DNA from: Gavia stellata
Lineage: Eukaryota > Chordata > Aves > Gaviiformes > Gaviidae
Direction: 5' to 3'
Assembly (NCBI RefSeq): GCF_030936135.1
Contig: NC_082595.1
Coordinates: 111,058,334-111,122,333, forward strand
DNA: 64,000 nucleotides
The first letter of the stretch is position 1. Every line of letters begins with the position of its first letter. The notes under the pieces were generated by a model that searched no databases, was not told where the DNA came from, and saw nothing but the letters and a program-made list of their open reading frames with translations. A program made the translations under genes and the position numbers. Positions 12,401 through 26,449 of the stretch are shown here, piece after piece.

Positions 12401-15400
12401 ACCTCCTCAGGTTTTGATCTGTGTTGTAAACACAGCTTCGTAAGCACAACTGGTAATCAGTTTGGAAAAGAGGAGAAAATGTAAAAGAATAAATTATCAT
12501 TTCTACCCGTTTCCCTTGCTCCCCCTGCCCACATCATAGTTTTACAATCCTTCTTTGCATCTACTTATGCAAGCAGTCAAACCAGCACAGCAGAGGAGGT
12601 GAAAACTCCCAGCAGAGAGGAGAGAGGATGAGTGGCTGACGGTAGAAAACAGGTCTACGAACAAAAACCGTGTCAGGGGTTGATCTGTTTCAGGAAGTGC
12701 CCTCATCTTTCAAGTTGCTCACATCACCTCTTTCCTTGCAGCAGAACTGAAACAATTCTTTGTGTGTTGTAAGGGTGCAGGAAGCCATTTACAGGCATGG
12801 GGGAATATGCTCTTCAAATGAAAAAAAAACCAAAAACACTAACCACAAAATAATTATAACAATCTTGGGTCTGACTGTACCCCTCTTGTGAGAATATTAT
12901 AGTATATTCTTCATAATATTTATAAATAGGACTGGTTTTATCATCTACACAGGCTAGGAAGTCCCTATCATCCACATTGACTTCTCTTTCAGTTAGGATG
13001 GAAGCTCATACACAAGAGCTCCGTGGTATGAGTTTGTAAATAGAGATACGTATAAATGGAGTAATAGATACGCAATTGTGCAATATGAGGCCATAATTCC
13101 ACCGAGCGAGAAAGCATGAAAGTAACCCCAGGTAATGTAACTGTTTCTACATATTCACACAAATAATCTTAGATTGTGTCCTGACACTAATATAAGAACA
13201 CAGTCTTATGGAGCTTGAAATCTTCCCCTAGAGAAACAGCTTTGCAAGAGCAGAATGGAAGAAAACATGCTGTGTGGAAAAGAATGCTTGTAGCTTTGCT
13301 TGCTATTTAAACCAGGCTGATTAATCTTTAAGATCTAGCAGCTTTTCAGATTTTTGCCTTCCCTCCCTCCCCCATTCTACCAGTCTTTTTATTAGTGCTT
13401 TAAAGTAACAGCACACCAAGGGCTAAGTTGTACCCAGGACTGCATACACAAATCCATCAAGTGCAAAAGCAACAGCTCATTAAGAGCTCAGAAGCCACCA
13501 ACTAGCTGGAGAGACATAGGACAGGTCAGAATACAAAGCAAGGAAGAACTAGCAGATGCCTGAATACAAGCAACCACAGCCCTTCCAAAACCATGTAAGT
13601 CTAGGTTTTTCAGTTGTTGTCTCAAACTGGATCATCAGGGTTCACCCCCGCAAGCTTTTCACTGCAAAAGTGAGATCTTCAGTCCTGGCAAAACTTGAGA
13701 CTGTTAGATAAAATGTAGATTCTCAAAGCTGACACATGAAAAAACCCACCCTAAAAATCTGATAAAAGATGCCAATATTGACACTTTGCTTTCATATGCA
13801 GCAAGGTGGGAATAGAGGACAAGAAGTTATTCAGAGAAAAAATATGAATGAACAGAAGGCATTTATCAGGAGCCCATTTCCGTAATACCTGGAGCGAAGG
13901 CTGCTTTGTTCTTGGTGACGAACAAACGCATGAAAGACAGACCATCCCCTTCCTGGAAACCACTTGTAGCCTAAAGCCCTAATTGTGAGACTATGATCCA
14001 CCACATAAGGTTAAGTATCTACATAAATGTTTTCAGGTCTAGGCCTTAAGAAGTGAAGGGTGGTCCAAGGTAGTCCAAGGTCCTTCAGCACACCAGTGGG
14101 AAACCTTGGTTATGTGGAACACAAAAAAAATGTGTGAGAAAACCTCAGTATGAAGCATAGTACAGAAGATTTCAACTAGGAAACAGTTAAGTAGAGCACC
14201 TCAGGAGAGACCTTCCCTTTCATAAGAAATTACTTGAGCGATAAGGAAAGAAGACAGAGAATCAGACCACCACTAATCACTGGGATATAACTCTGTTTTT
14301 CCGCATCTCGGGTCTAACTGCACAATCTACAGGCTAGCTGCCTTTCCTAGGACAAGAATTCCTGCATAAGTGTATGGATGCAATGCATGTGTTCCACAAA
14401 ACCCAAGTTTACATAATAAAGAGAATATATATTTGCTTTGATCTCAAGCTGCCCCATAAATTTTTAATAACAGCTGTAAAACAGAAATATTTGGATAGAA
14501 ACCATCAGCAGCTATGAAATTTAAGCATGTAGTCATTTCAGGTTAAGAAAACCCATTTCCAGTCCATTCCTAATAGAACTGTAACCAACTTCTTGCAAGG
14601 AGCAATGCAAATGTCATTCACAGCCATTTATTTGCAGATTACTCTCTTCAGCCTACCTCTTTCCCTTGCTCTCTCCAAAACAGAGGGACCAAGGGACCAT
14701 TCAATCTATTTTGTCATCTTTGTTCCTATTAGTGGAGAAAACACTAAGTTCAGATATTGCGGTCCTCTCATTTTGTATTTCACTGGAAGGATGTCTTGAT
14801 CTGTTTTTTTCTTCCTCTACAGAGAAACCGTTAAACCAGAAGTACTAAAAAAGATACTTTTCTACCATGCACCACAAATAGATTACAGTTTCTAGTTCGA
14901 GTGCAAAGGGACGAAGAAAACAAAATCTTTTTACATGCATACATTAAAATAAAAGCAGGAAACATTAACATCTGGAGAAAAATATTAACCCTTGTGCTTT
15001 CAATGATGAAACTCACAGGAACTTAATTTGCAGCACTGTTTCCAGCTCCTTCCTTCCCCCCCCCCCCCCCCCGATTAAAGAACTGGCACTGTTGTACAGC
15101 ATTTGAAACAGTATGTTCACACATATCCTATAAAAAAAATAGGTAAACTAGGAGGCAGTCAGGCTCCAAAAAGCTGAGGCTATCATCTACCTATGTAGAA
15201 AACAAAAGCTTAAAAATGAGAATTCCCTTGTTCAAGACTTACAAAGATCACCATTGCCACGAAAATAGTCTCACACAGTGGCATTTTATAGGAAGGTTTT
15301 TAGAAAACACAGTATTAGATGAGAGATTCAACAGTATTAGGGGCCAGAAAAGAGGACAGATGATTGCAGTGCAATATGATGAGCATGATGAGAAAGAGCC

Positions 15401-16967
15401 AGCTAATGGGATATAAAACTGCATACACTGGAGACAGCTTTACAAGTTAGAGAAATGACAGCCAAATAGCAATCATACCACACCAAAAAGTTACTGACAA
15501 GTCAGAAAAGAAACTTCATTTTCTAAATGACAGCAGACTGAGACCTCACGTATGAAGAGTACGCAGAGCTGGAGTTAAACAGTAACTGGTAGTCCTATAG
15601 GTGTTTGTAGATGACCTAAAATGGAGAGAAATCATTCGTTGCCCTCGTTCTGCAACGTTCATGCTACTCCGGACACAGAGAGATGTATTTTTCTGGATGC
15701 AGGTATGTCAGGAGAGAGCTAACCCGTGCATGCCCTACCTCTCCTGCCGTCACCTCCCTGCCAGGGGTGAGCGCTTGAAGAGTCCTGCTGGCACAGTACT
15801 TTGTTTGAGCTCTCCCCAGATCACTTTCAGAAAAACTATTCGGGCTAGATCAAGCATGAAGTTACATATAGGTCCGTGTGATGCCAACCGATTTCATTTG
15901 AACCAAACGAGAGAGTTATTAAACAAGCAGCCCTGGCAACAGGTCGGTGAGATGGTAACTTCGGGGAGGAGGGTAACTGTTTGCTATCCCGCACACAGAA
16001 TTTAGAAGATGGTATTTGGTCGTGCCTTAAGTGGCATAGGACAGGACTGAACAGGGATGCCAGAAAAAAAAAAGGAATAAAACAAACAAAAAAAAGGTGA
16101 CGATTTATAAATCAGGACACTTGATCATTAGGAACTGAACTAAAAAAAAAAGCACCTTACTTCACAAAGGCTACCTAGCCTCCAGGTATGTGACATTAAG
16201 CAGGTGGGAAACACTGCAATGGACACAGCTCAGGATGGCAGTTTGTCTAGACAAATGGGCCATTAAGGATTTAACATGCCTAGACCTCTCGTTAAGCGGA
16301 AAAGATCGGCTACAAAAGGTATACCGAGTGCCTGAAGCACACAGTGTGGATATTTGCACGTAATGCTGAGAGGTATCAAATGTTTGTCCTGTTCTTATAG
16401 GCTTTCCTCAGCATCCAGGACTGCTAGTTATCTACCCTTGTGCCAGAGATAAGGCAAACTTCTGATCTGACCACTACTGCCACTCATTCATTAAACCTGG
16501 TTTTAACTGAACTTAGTCTCTATAGTGTTTTGCAACTCTTAAGCAAATCTTATTTTATAGCTGCCTATATTCAGAGGTACAAATTGGCATAGCTCTGTCG
16601 TTACTGCAGATCAGAGCCTAGCTTCAAGCAACACTCCCACGACATGCACCCTTATTTTTACCAGTACGGTGTGCGTGCATCAGTGCTGCTCTGTAGAAAA
16701 ACAGCAGTAAAGCAGGAACCTCACAGAACTCACAATTTCAAAGTCTACCATGTAAAACGCCGATTATACAACTAGCTTCTAACCCTCCCTTGTGACAGCC
16801 ATAGTGTTAAATCCAGGGAGAGTAGTATGTCTTTAAGAACTATTATAAAAGGCTTTAAAAGGCCTGCCTTTCAAAAATAAGGGGGGACAGGATGAAAAGC
16901 ACAAGGATGTATCTATATGAAAACTATTAGTTAACTATTTCCCCATTTGCACCTACCACTGAATTTT
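9446..16967. other. Non-coding stretch
   Basis: No supported gene. Simple features are a short (AT)n at about 11,837-11,851 and a 17-base C run at 15,056-15,072. Near 13,285-13,325 the words TTGCTATTTAAACCAGGCTGATT resemble the closing block of the repeat pair at 4,790 and 8,748; this may be a third, heavily decayed copy but I cannot extend it. Confidence 0.45.
15056..15072 (+). repeat. Poly(C) run, 17 bases
   Basis: An uninterrupted C run; G-rich on the minus strand. Confidence 0.9.
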
Positions 16968-17080
16968 GCAGGTTGGATAGCACCTCTCAAGCTTGTCAGG
17001 TCTAACCCCCTACATATGCAATTTTTTGGTGCAACTTGCTCTAAAAATAAATGTGCAGGCACATGATGAGCCACTTGGAT
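16968..17080 (-). mobile_element. CR1 LINE 3'-end fragment, antisense
   Basis: GCAGGTTGGATAGCACCTCT followed by GTCAGGTCTAACCCCC closely follows the reverse complement of the CR1 3' end (AGGTTGGAAGGGACCTCTGG ... TAGTCCAACCCCC). This is the most conserved part of avian CR1. The extension to the right is weaker, so the right limit is approximate. No coding capacity remains. Confidence 0.45.
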
Positions 17081-20000
17081 TTAGGTTGGTGCTGGGGTAA
17101 CAACTGGACTACAAAGACACATCTTCCTATGAAGACAAGCTGTCTCAGAGGTGCGAGGTAGGGATACCCACACTTTTTGGCATGGTGGCTTCAGAAACCT
17201 GAGAGAACATTGCTAAGCAATCACTTCTGCTTGGTGGCTGACTAAGGCCAGAGCTGAAAAGTTAGTTAAAATGGGTTTTAAGCTAAGATTACAACTGGGA
17301 AACTATGACTGCAAATGGCATAGGAACAGGTACGAAAGACAGACCATCAACAGGAGCAGGGGAAACAGGCAAGAGAGACTCAAGACGCAGTAGGAAACAC
17401 AAACATTATTCACAATTTCTCTGGTTTCTGTGAATACCAGTCATGGTCCAAGACTCCGTAGTGGCTGTAAGCGCACACAGCTCACACCCAGCACATCCAA
17501 AGTAATGCAGGAGAGTTTAGGAGGTCTGCCCAAGTAATGTCTCCACACCTCAGAAGTCATAACCCCTCCCTTAAATATTTAAGAGAAAAGAAATCCCATT
17601 TGCAGCCAAAATGTACCGATAATACTGCAATGGCAGTATGGCCCTGAGCCTGCAGTCTTTTCTCGGAAGTCATTCTCATTAGAAGAAAACTGAAGGATCA
17701 TCCTCTTCATTCAGTTATTTGCAGGACATGTAACACATGCTGTTCACTAGAAGGCCAGCGCTATGGACTTTTTCAAGAGTGAGCAAGGAGAATAAAAGTG
17801 TTTCAATCCCAACAATGTGCAGATTTTTATCTGTAAGAGACAGAGAGCATAAAGCAGAGTTGGGGAACAGCACCCAGGAGGACACCAGAAGCAGCTTTCT
17901 ACCATGAAGGCTGGGGGGACGGCTGCACGTAGTAAATTATTTCATCAAATAATTGGAGGAAGGGCCAATGTCTCCTTTGGAAGGGTGACAGTAGAAGTCT
18001 GTCAAAAGCAAAAACAATGGAGAATTAATTATTCTTAAGTATGAAAGGACCTAGAACTCAGTGATCTCCTGTTAATTAAAAAAATATCCTCAATATAGTT
18101 CCAGTTCAGTTCTTGTGAAAGCCAACAGAGAGCATTCCCACTGCCTCTAACGTTAGTTACATATTGTTTTAAGGACTCACCCCTTAAAGGCACTGAAATT
18201 TAATAGAATTTGCAGACATTCAGCACTCCTTCTATTCCATATTCAAATATCTGAGCTCACATAAAATACACCAGAGAGTCTTCATCAACGCATTCTGTTT
18301 CAACAGTTCTAAAAATCACTGAAAGGTAACTAGCAGCCTAACTAAACTTCATTAGTGTAAAGGAGCTTCTTGAAGGCAGCTTTGGAGGGGCTTATTTTTG
18401 TTCTGGCTGGTCATTCACTGGGTAAGAAGCAGAATGCAGCTCTGACGTGCAAGAAGTAGAACAGACAAGGTCTGCGACAGTCACAATTTATCTTTTCTTC
18501 TCCCTTTCTGTGAAGATGACAACACTGAAAACTAAATGCGCTTGTCTTAATTAATGCTCCAACGTAGCTAGCGCATTTTGTGAGGGACAGCAGAAAACTT
18601 AGGCTTCTCCAGCCTGCCTTTCCCACAGCATTTTGCAAAATAGGGAGCAGAAAGATCTTCAAGATAAATCAGGATCTGTAGGCATCCTGCTGCATCTGCA
18701 GGATCAACAGCCTTTCATGAAGAGTTCCCTCCTCACAATGTATACAAGCCACCTATAAAGGCATCCACAACCAGCATGCTGGACAAGGAGCTATCTAACG
18801 TAGAAACGCAAAGGAGAATGGAAGCTTTTAAATCCACCCTTCTGTTGAAGTGGGGTGCCCTGATGTGGGCTGAAGGCAGGCAGCTCCACCGGACTACAAT
18901 GTTAAGACTTGTAATATCCCAACTGGAACAAGGTGCCTACCGCCTTTACTCCAAGCACTGGGCAGCAGCAAGTCCTTTAAGGAAAAGGACAAGCAGAGGA
19001 GATGGCCATGAGAACTTCATGGCCACTGTCTTCCTTTTACCTGCCAGCTCACTAGTCAAACACCTCTAAATTAAAATAACTTGCAGCTTGAACTTGCCTC
19101 ATAGACATCTAACACCTCAGAGTGCCCTACATCACCCAGCAAGTCACTGGATACCCCCTGGTTAGGAAAGCTGCTTTCTCCCCTGAAGCTTTCATTTTAT
19201 ATTGAATTAAAAAAAGACTGGAGGGAACTTTACACTCTAGCAAGGCAAAGGCCTGAACAGCATACCTGCATTTCAGCTTCCACCCTGGGTTATTAGCCAG
19301 ACTGTTTATAAAACAATTTTTAAATGCCAGCTTTTATGTATTACAGTTTTATTAATCTTGAATGATACATCATACGTGCCGGACACATAAAAGGGTTATG
19401 GAAACATGGTTTGCATTTTAAAATGCTTTAGCGAAAACAAATGAATTATCTTTATTAAGTGAATTGAACCTTGTTGTGTCCTCCACTGAAAGATTTCAGT
19501 ATGAGTGAATCTCTTTCCTCATTGTTCTTTTTTTCCACCTTATGTTAGGCAAGGAAAACAAGCATTTCTGCATTTACAGCTCCCAAATGGTTTCTCAGTT
19601 TTGAATTAAACAGTCTGTGATCTGAACTATCTGAATATACAGAAATTAAGAAAATATTCTCTAGGCACAGGCAGAAGAGGCTACTTCTGTCAAAAGCCTC
19701 ATCGGATTCTGGTTCCATGTGCTCAGCCAAGAATGACTACCATCACTTCACTGGTTTGACTTTATTTGAAATATTGGCAGTAAAAATACATTGCCTAGGT
19801 TCTGTTGAAGTACATTACAAGCAACATAGGCATTACATCAGATGGCTTAGGCTTAAGAAAAAGGTATTTATATATTTTAACCTATTTAAGTAGAAAACAT
19901 TTTTAACAAAAACCAAATTCTGAATTCAGGTTATAAACTCAAGTTTATAAAAGAGAGTATAATTGTAAAGAGAGGGTAGAGGTGCTTCACTGCTGGTTTT

Positions 20001-20224
20001 ATTAGCTAACTTAGCCAACAATCTGCATTTATTCTTATCAGAGATACAGATGCATCCATTTGCTATTAAATGGATCTGTTTTCTGCAAACTAGACATAGC
20101 TTCCAGGCTCCAGATAAGTAGTGAATCTGGCCCTCTTAGCATCCTGAAGCGTCCAAGTACAGGAATTTTAACACCTTCTTGGAGCAGTATTTAAATTGAT
20201 CATCAATGTAAACAAATGCAATCT
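17081..20224. other. Non-coding stretch
   Basis: No supported gene or recognisable element. The open frame at 18,776-19,069 (97 codons) shows no domain, splice context or composition that would argue for a gene. Confidence 0.45.
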
Positions 20225-20335
20225 AAATGGACTGTCCTGATGCGCAGTAAGCTCTTTGGAAGTAGACACTATCTCTCGTCTGCATACTTGCTCAGTGCTT
20301 AATACATTGGGGCCCCAGCTCCAGAAATGCTCTCA
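20225..20335 (+). repeat. L2/MIR-like 3' tail
   Basis: GTAAGCTCTTTGGAAGTAGA, then CTCAGTGCTTAATACATTGG, has the order of words typical of the 3' tails of L2/MIR-class and related amniote repeats (TGTAAGCTC..GGGCAGGGA..CAGTGCCTAGCACA). Heavily diverged, and the family assignment is tentative. Confidence 0.4.
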
Positions 20336-21099
20336 AACTGCAACCGCTGTCACTCTAATCTTCATCTTAAGTATTTTATCAGCAATTTATATGCAAACAT
20401 AACCCACCTAAGCAATCAAATACAAAGACCTAAAAAAAGAACTGGATCCCCGTTTTCCAGTTTCCCAAAACCAAGTTGTATGGAGGAAGGGGAGGTTGGA
20501 AGGAGAGAAAGAGAGATGATCTTTCCATAGCACTGCAATGCCACAGGAAAGCGCCACGTTTAATGTAATCAAGCTCTACATTGCAGCCATATGGAAACAA
20601 TTTCAGTCAATAAACAACTCCTGCAAGAAGACAGCAGAGGAACAGGACAAAAAAAAATATCAGATACCGATTTAGCTAGGAGGCAGGAAAGCCGCTGACT
20701 GAGCTCAGAGGCTTGCATTATAAGAAATATTTATGTCCAACAAAACAGCACACATTTTTGAGTCTCTGTTACTTGCTGTAGACTTCCACAGTGCCACACC
20801 TCAGATTGCAAGCAGTAGAAATGGCATACCTTCTTTTACAGTATCTTTCCCAGCCTCTGAGATCCTGTGCCGCAGTCCTCTTCCCTTTCTTCCCCCTTCC
20901 AAATCTTTCCTCAAAGCCTATCGCTATGGCAGGTTTCCCACCCGATAGCCAGAAAGGAAGCAGACATCCCAAACTTCAGATACTCGCCTGACCTCTTTGC
21001 ATTTTATCTGCCAGGTTTCAAAACAGGGACTTTCTCAGGGAGCAAGTCCTTTCAAACACCTACCATTAAAAAGAAAAAAACAAACAAAATACAACACAC

Positions 21100-21134
21100 T
21101 TCTCACTGACAGTGGTACTCACTGACAGTGGCAT
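21100..21134 (+). repeat. Short direct duplication
   Basis: The word CTCACTGACAGTGG occurs twice, separated by two bases (TACTCACTGACAGTGG the second time). A minor local duplication. Confidence 0.7.
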
Positions 21135-21904
21135 TTAAATGAGGTTTGGTTTCAAGGTCCCGTATTACAAAGTGTCCTAAAAAGCAACAGCAAAAATACT
21201 GCCTTTCCTACAGAGACATTCGTGTGCGCTGCTGATTACAGCTGCAACATAGAGGGACTAAAAGCTAAATTAGTTTGGGACAGGAAAAGGGAAATTCAAG
21301 GGAACAGCCAGCAAGTGAAGGCAGCTGCACTTTTAACAAAAAGTAAGAAGGCACACTGCTATGAATAAAACAGAATTTACTTGACTGTGACAGCGGAGTG
21401 ACACCAATATTTGTCAGAATTATGCCCATGAAATGAACCGAAGGATAATTCACAAGCGTCTTCAGAAGTAGCCCCTTGCAAAGGTGAGAAAGGTCTTCAC
21501 TTTCACGATGCTGTGCGATCTGCCAGCAGATGCACCACGGCCGCCCCAAAAGCATTGCTGTTTTATACTTGCAGACATCCAGGAACAAAAGGTCTTGGGA
21601 TGTTCCTCTTACTAACCAAAGTGCAAGAGTCAACACACACACAAAAAAATATTACAATAATAAAACTTTTAAAACTAACTTTCATAGGGGAAGGGAGAAC
21701 CAGGATTACTGTGAACAGTTCTCTGTTAGACTGGGGCAACATGATTTCGTCACACAAAGTACCAATAAAAGATGATTTTCAGTAAATCCATTAAGAGTGA
21801 AACATACGAAATCAGCCTACAAAACATGCACCAAAGCGGGCTTCTTGCAGTCTTGTAGGGTGGTGGTTTTTTTTTCTTTAATGAGGGACTCTCTAGAAAA
21901 TGAG

Positions 21905-23065
21905 GGCAAAACCCCAGGCCAGGTGGATGTTCATATTATGCTAATGCTCAAAAAGGGGATGGAGCAAATCTGGAGAGCTGTAAGGCGATCAGCTGGGTAT
22001 CAATCAACAGGAAAAAAATACATATATTTTCCCAGTAAAGAATTAGAGAACAGGGACATTGGTAGTGCCAGTCAGCATGTTTTAACGGGAAATGTCTTGA
22101 TAAAGGACTAACTTTGTGAGATGACAAATGTAGTCAAACAAAATAAAGTATGTGCACAGAGTATACTTTGGTTCTAGTCGAAATCCACATCGGCTGCTCC
22201 GTTATCGACTGTTACTTTCTGAGAGCTGTCAGTTAGCCAGTTCTTAATCTACTTCCTGGGATTGCATCATGCTAATTTTTTTGTCACTAAATTTAAGGTC
22301 TGATGCAGTTCAACATTTTTATCACTGCAGATAAAAATCTGTGACTGACATCAGGACTATAGAAACAGTACATTATTATGAGGAAAGGACAGCAAAAGAA
22401 GTAAGTCTGAATGCCTACCTTAACTTAGCTCAGGAAAGCAAAACACATCTGAATACAAAGGCAAATTTATAATCCAAGAAATGCAGACTGTAATACCAAA
22501 TGGCAGACTTTACTAGAAAGAATCTCGGTGTTGGAGTATCAAGGCTTACGAATAGGATTTCCCTATGCAAAAGGGCTACTGTGAACCTTTTAAATGGCTG
22601 CGTAGCAAAAAAGGGCCATCGCACCTCGGTATTCAGTACGGATCAGACACAGGCTGGAACGTTCACCATTTTTGGTTTCCACAATGTTAAAAATAAATGG
22701 AGACCATGAAGAATCACCGGATGATCTGAGTGCTGGAGAAAATGCCTCAGAGTGAGACTTAAAAGCTAAACTCTGTTTCCTTATCAATCGAGTAACTTGA
22801 TTACAGAGTGTAAGTACCTCCATGGCAAGAAAGTACTGGATACTAAAGGGCTCTAATCTTGTCAGGAAAGTCGTAACAAGAACCAGCGGCAGAACTTAGA
22901 CAAATTCAAATTAGAAATCAGCCACTTATTTTTAACAGTGAGATGGCACAAACTACCAAGCAAAGTGATGAGTCTGAAATTATCCATGATGGACACTCAA
23001 GGCTGGAAAGCTTTCAAATTGTTTTTAGCCAAACATCAGTTACTGGTCTCAGTTTCAGAATAAAT
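21905..23065 (+). mobile_element. Ancient CR1/L3-type LINE, with an internally inverted middle
   Basis: Three blocks resemble an old amniote CR1/L3 reverse-transcriptase element. Block 1 (21,905-22,135, plus) has CTCAAAAAGGGGATGGAGCA and GCCAGTCAGCATG, corresponding to IFKKG..AD and SQHGF. Block 3 (22,490-23,065, plus) has AGAAAGAATCTCGGTGTTGG (KNLGV) and TTAGACAAATTCAAATTAGA (LDKFKLEI), then TTTTTAACAGTGAGATGGCA, the conserved C-terminal end. Block 2 (22,150-22,340) reads on the minus strand as GATTAAGAACTGGCTAACTG, the KNWL region that belongs between the other two. All frames are broken by many stops. The element is sense to the plus strand, hence antisense to the presumed host gene. Confidence 0.7.
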
Positions 23066-23519
23066 GATTAAAATTTAAAGGCTTGTGATACAAAGCACAT
23101 AAAACATATCAGAGAAGGCAATTTAATTGTCTGTTCTCGCCTTAAATTTTATGAATCTCCAATATGTTAACATCATTCTGCTTCTATGGACGAGGAAATT
23201 ACAGAGGGAGGAGTAAGTTTCAAGTTCAGTAAGCTGCCTCTTTTTCAGACTGCTGTACTTATCAAACAGATGGAGCCCCCACGAAAGGCAAACAGAGAAT
23301 GACCAACTACAACTTCTGGAAATCATGCATAATACAACTTAGCTGAGAAAACTGTGATCAGCTACTTACCTCTCCCATCCGTGGCACGAAAAATCAGTAT
23401 TAGCTTAAATAGCTAGTTCTTATTCTGTGTAAATACACTTATGGCATTCATGTTTATACTATGGAGAGCAGCAGCATGCACTACCATCCAGCCAAGAATC
23501 TTCAAATACTTCATGAATG

Positions 23520-23665
23520 TAAAGCATCTCAACAGCCCTGAAAGGATTGTTTTCATATTACACACAGGAACACAGGTGAGTCAAGAAGTTTGCCCTGGGT
23601 CATAAAGCAAGACCTATGGCAGGGCCTAGAAATGAGAGCCCAGCATGATCTCATTGCCAGGAAGA
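23520..23665 (-). mobile_element. MIR-type SINE remnant, antisense
   Basis: The stretch CATATTACACACAGGAACAC..GGTGAGTCAAGAAGTTTGCC..GGTCATAAAGCAAG..GGCAGGGCCTAG..GAGAGCCCAGC follows the reverse complement of the MIR core and tRNA-derived part (TTACAGATGAGGAAACTGAG..CTTGCCCAAGGTCA..GGCAGAGC). Diverged but colinear over about 145 bases. Confidence 0.65.
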
Positions 23666-25404
23666 ACTTTCCTTTTCAGCATTTGAGCACTACTTACATG
23701 TCAGAGCTGCTGCATACCCAGTTGCTCGCACTCCAAAACCCTGTCAGTTAAATCACAAAGAGATTTCTAGTGAAAGCTGACATTGTAATCAGAGAATCTG
23801 ATCATGGCAGAGAAACTGTCCAAAATAAAGATCAGAATAAATATCCAAGTAGAAACAGTGCTTGTATTTTATGAACTAACTAAATGCTTTCTGCTTCCAT
23901 TAGTATTGCAGTACCACTGGAAGAACAAAAAGCAGATTCAGTGCTTACTTCAGAGCTCATAAGAAACGGGCAGCTCAAAATGCAGGAAATGACTATATGC
24001 TACACTTCCCAATTGATAGGGCATAGGCTTATCAGAAGAATAAAACTGGCTGTTCACAAGGCTCACTGAAAGAGTAGCCTACAGTATTGTTTCAGCAGTA
24101 GGAGCTGTTTTACTGGTGAACTTAAAATTCAGGGTTGGTTTTTTTTTTTTTCCAAAGAAAATGAAAAGAAAATAAGGCTTCTTAACTCAAAAGTGGGGAG
24201 AAAACCTATGTCAAGAATTCAGGGCAAATGAGATTCAGCTAAGGGTATTTAGAACCAAACATAATTAATGTATTTTGTATGCCCAGCTTCTAAATTACTT
24301 CCTTAGTCCAATATTAAGACCTCATCTACCACCACAGCAGTGAACGGGGTTCACATAATTTAATATAGCCTAGACATCTTATACATATGGAAAACAAAAG
24401 AATGCCACCTCTATGCATGAAGCAGGTAGTAAAATCTGTTCCCTCAGGCTGCAAGAAACTCTTCAGTAGATCTGGAAACAACACTCCACCCATCGGGCAA
24501 ATAGTGACTGGAAGAAGAACTTGCCAACATACCGCAGACATACACACAAAGCTAGGTCTTTGTCAAGCCATAGTACAGAAGTCACTTTGATGTATACATA
24601 CATACAACCTGATGAAGGGCCACGCTTAGTAATAAGTTTCAGGCTAGTAACTGCACCAAAACCAACATGAAATGATGAAGTAAACATTCATAGAGGAATT
24701 CTGTAGGAGAAAGAGTTAACTGACCTTCCATACCTTCTGGTTGGCTGCACAGGAAAGATAAAGCAGAATACACTTTGTCAGAAGCACTGCACTACAGCAG
24801 TTCCCCGTTTTAAGAGTAGTCTTTAACTTCAGACTCTGCATGCAGCTTTGATTAAGAACTGGGAAAGGGAAATCGGCACACAGACGGGTAGAATAACCAG
24901 TCATGGATTATTTTTTTAATGCTTAAAAAAGTGCGTGAAAACAGTAATTGTTCAGCCTTTTGGTGCCTACATTAACACGGTGCTGAATCAAAACAGTAAC
25001 AAACATGCATGTGCATTCCTGAGATAGATTTGAGGTCCAACACTGAAAAACTCCTATTAAACAAAGCAGAAGAAAGGCTATGCAAGAAAAAGGGGCATCC
25101 CTTACAGCCTTGTGAGAAAGTTTACCCCCGTAGTGCTTTTGGCCTGATGGAGAGGAGGGGGGGAAAAAAAAAATCTAATGGATTTAAAAGCAATAAAATT
25201 AACTGAATAAATAAGGATGACAAGTGTCAAACCACAGAAGTCAATGGAACATGGGAAATCCTCCCATCACTGTAAAAAAATCTCATTGACTTAGGTATTC
25301 TTATTGAGCACATTAAAAGACCAGCCAATAAATTCCTTATATGATTAATAAATATTAATATCTCACAGATTTAAAAGTGCAATATAGACAGGGAAGAGAC
25401 AGTT

Positions 25405-25545
25405 GTGTTCAATTGCCACTGACTCAGTATGTGACTGTGAGTCACTTGGCCCTTATGCCTCAGTTTCTCTATTTGTAAAATACCGATACATCTGTAAAGC
25501 ACTTACAAGATTTACAAATGAAGGTACAAAGTATTATTTTATCAT
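25405..25545 (+). mobile_element. MIR-type SINE remnant
   Basis: CCACTGACTCAGTATGTGAC..AGTCACTTGGCCCTTATGCC..TCAGTTTCTCTATTTGTAAA..ATACC..TGTAAAGCACTTACAAG follows the MIR consensus closely, including the CTCAGTTTCCTCATCTGTAAAATG landmark. This is the clearest MIR in the window. Confidence 0.75.
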
Positions 25546-26449
25546 AGAAGGACAGTGGCTCGGCCATAATGAATCAAATGTGAAACATCAGAGCCGTACT
25601 CCACTAGCACGCCACACAAGTTACGGCCATAAATCGATCACTTCTGATTAGGTTAGGCTTTACGATGCAGTAATTGCGATAGCAGCAGTTTCATAACTGT
25701 GAAACGAGCACTTTGCTCAGCAGCATATTATGCAGGAAGCCTGCATGAACAATGAGCTTTTGGTAAACCTGACTGCAACAGCAAAGAAAAGAAGCATCCC
25801 AAACACAATATACTTTTTAAGGTTATCTATCATAAAAGCTTCTCCACATGCTTCTATGGTCACAGGCTAACCCTGTATAAGCACCTAGCCAAGCAGGAGG
25901 AGAAGGGAAGAAAATCAAACAATACCACGTTTCAAGAAAGACCAGATTTCAAGCGAATATGTCTCTTTTTAAGAGGCACAACACAAAAATAAACGTGTTT
26001 TTCACAGTTACAAGATGAAATTTTCAGTTGGCCAGCAACTACAGAGCCGATTCTCTACTTCTTTCTGTGGACCACATGACTGTCTCAATACATAAGAACA
26101 GTTTATGTGCCAACTTGCAATGAAGACCACATAGTTAATAGTTTGCAACCTCCTTTCCCCCAGAAGATCTTCAGAGTTGAGTAATAAAATTCCTCACATG
26201 ATTTCAATGAGAGGGTTCACTTGTCAGAGGCTGTTTCAAGATAGTATCGTATGTCAGGGAGGTGCTGTTCAGACGAAGCTTTCCAATCCTGCGTTTTCGA
26301 GGCTCAACAAAATGAAAAAACTTGAGGCTATAAAGTTTGAAACTGGAGGAACGAAAAATAATCTCTAGATGTTATTTTCAAAACGTGGGAATTAGCCAAT
26401 TCATGAAGGGAGGAAGAAAAACTCTGATCAAAGCCCTGACAAACCCTTG

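Noticed and set aside
15601..16005. A 134-codon plus-strand open frame in the left intron
   Set aside because: No domain, no membrane or signal features, no codon-use or splice support; one frame of this length in 30 kb is not surprising.
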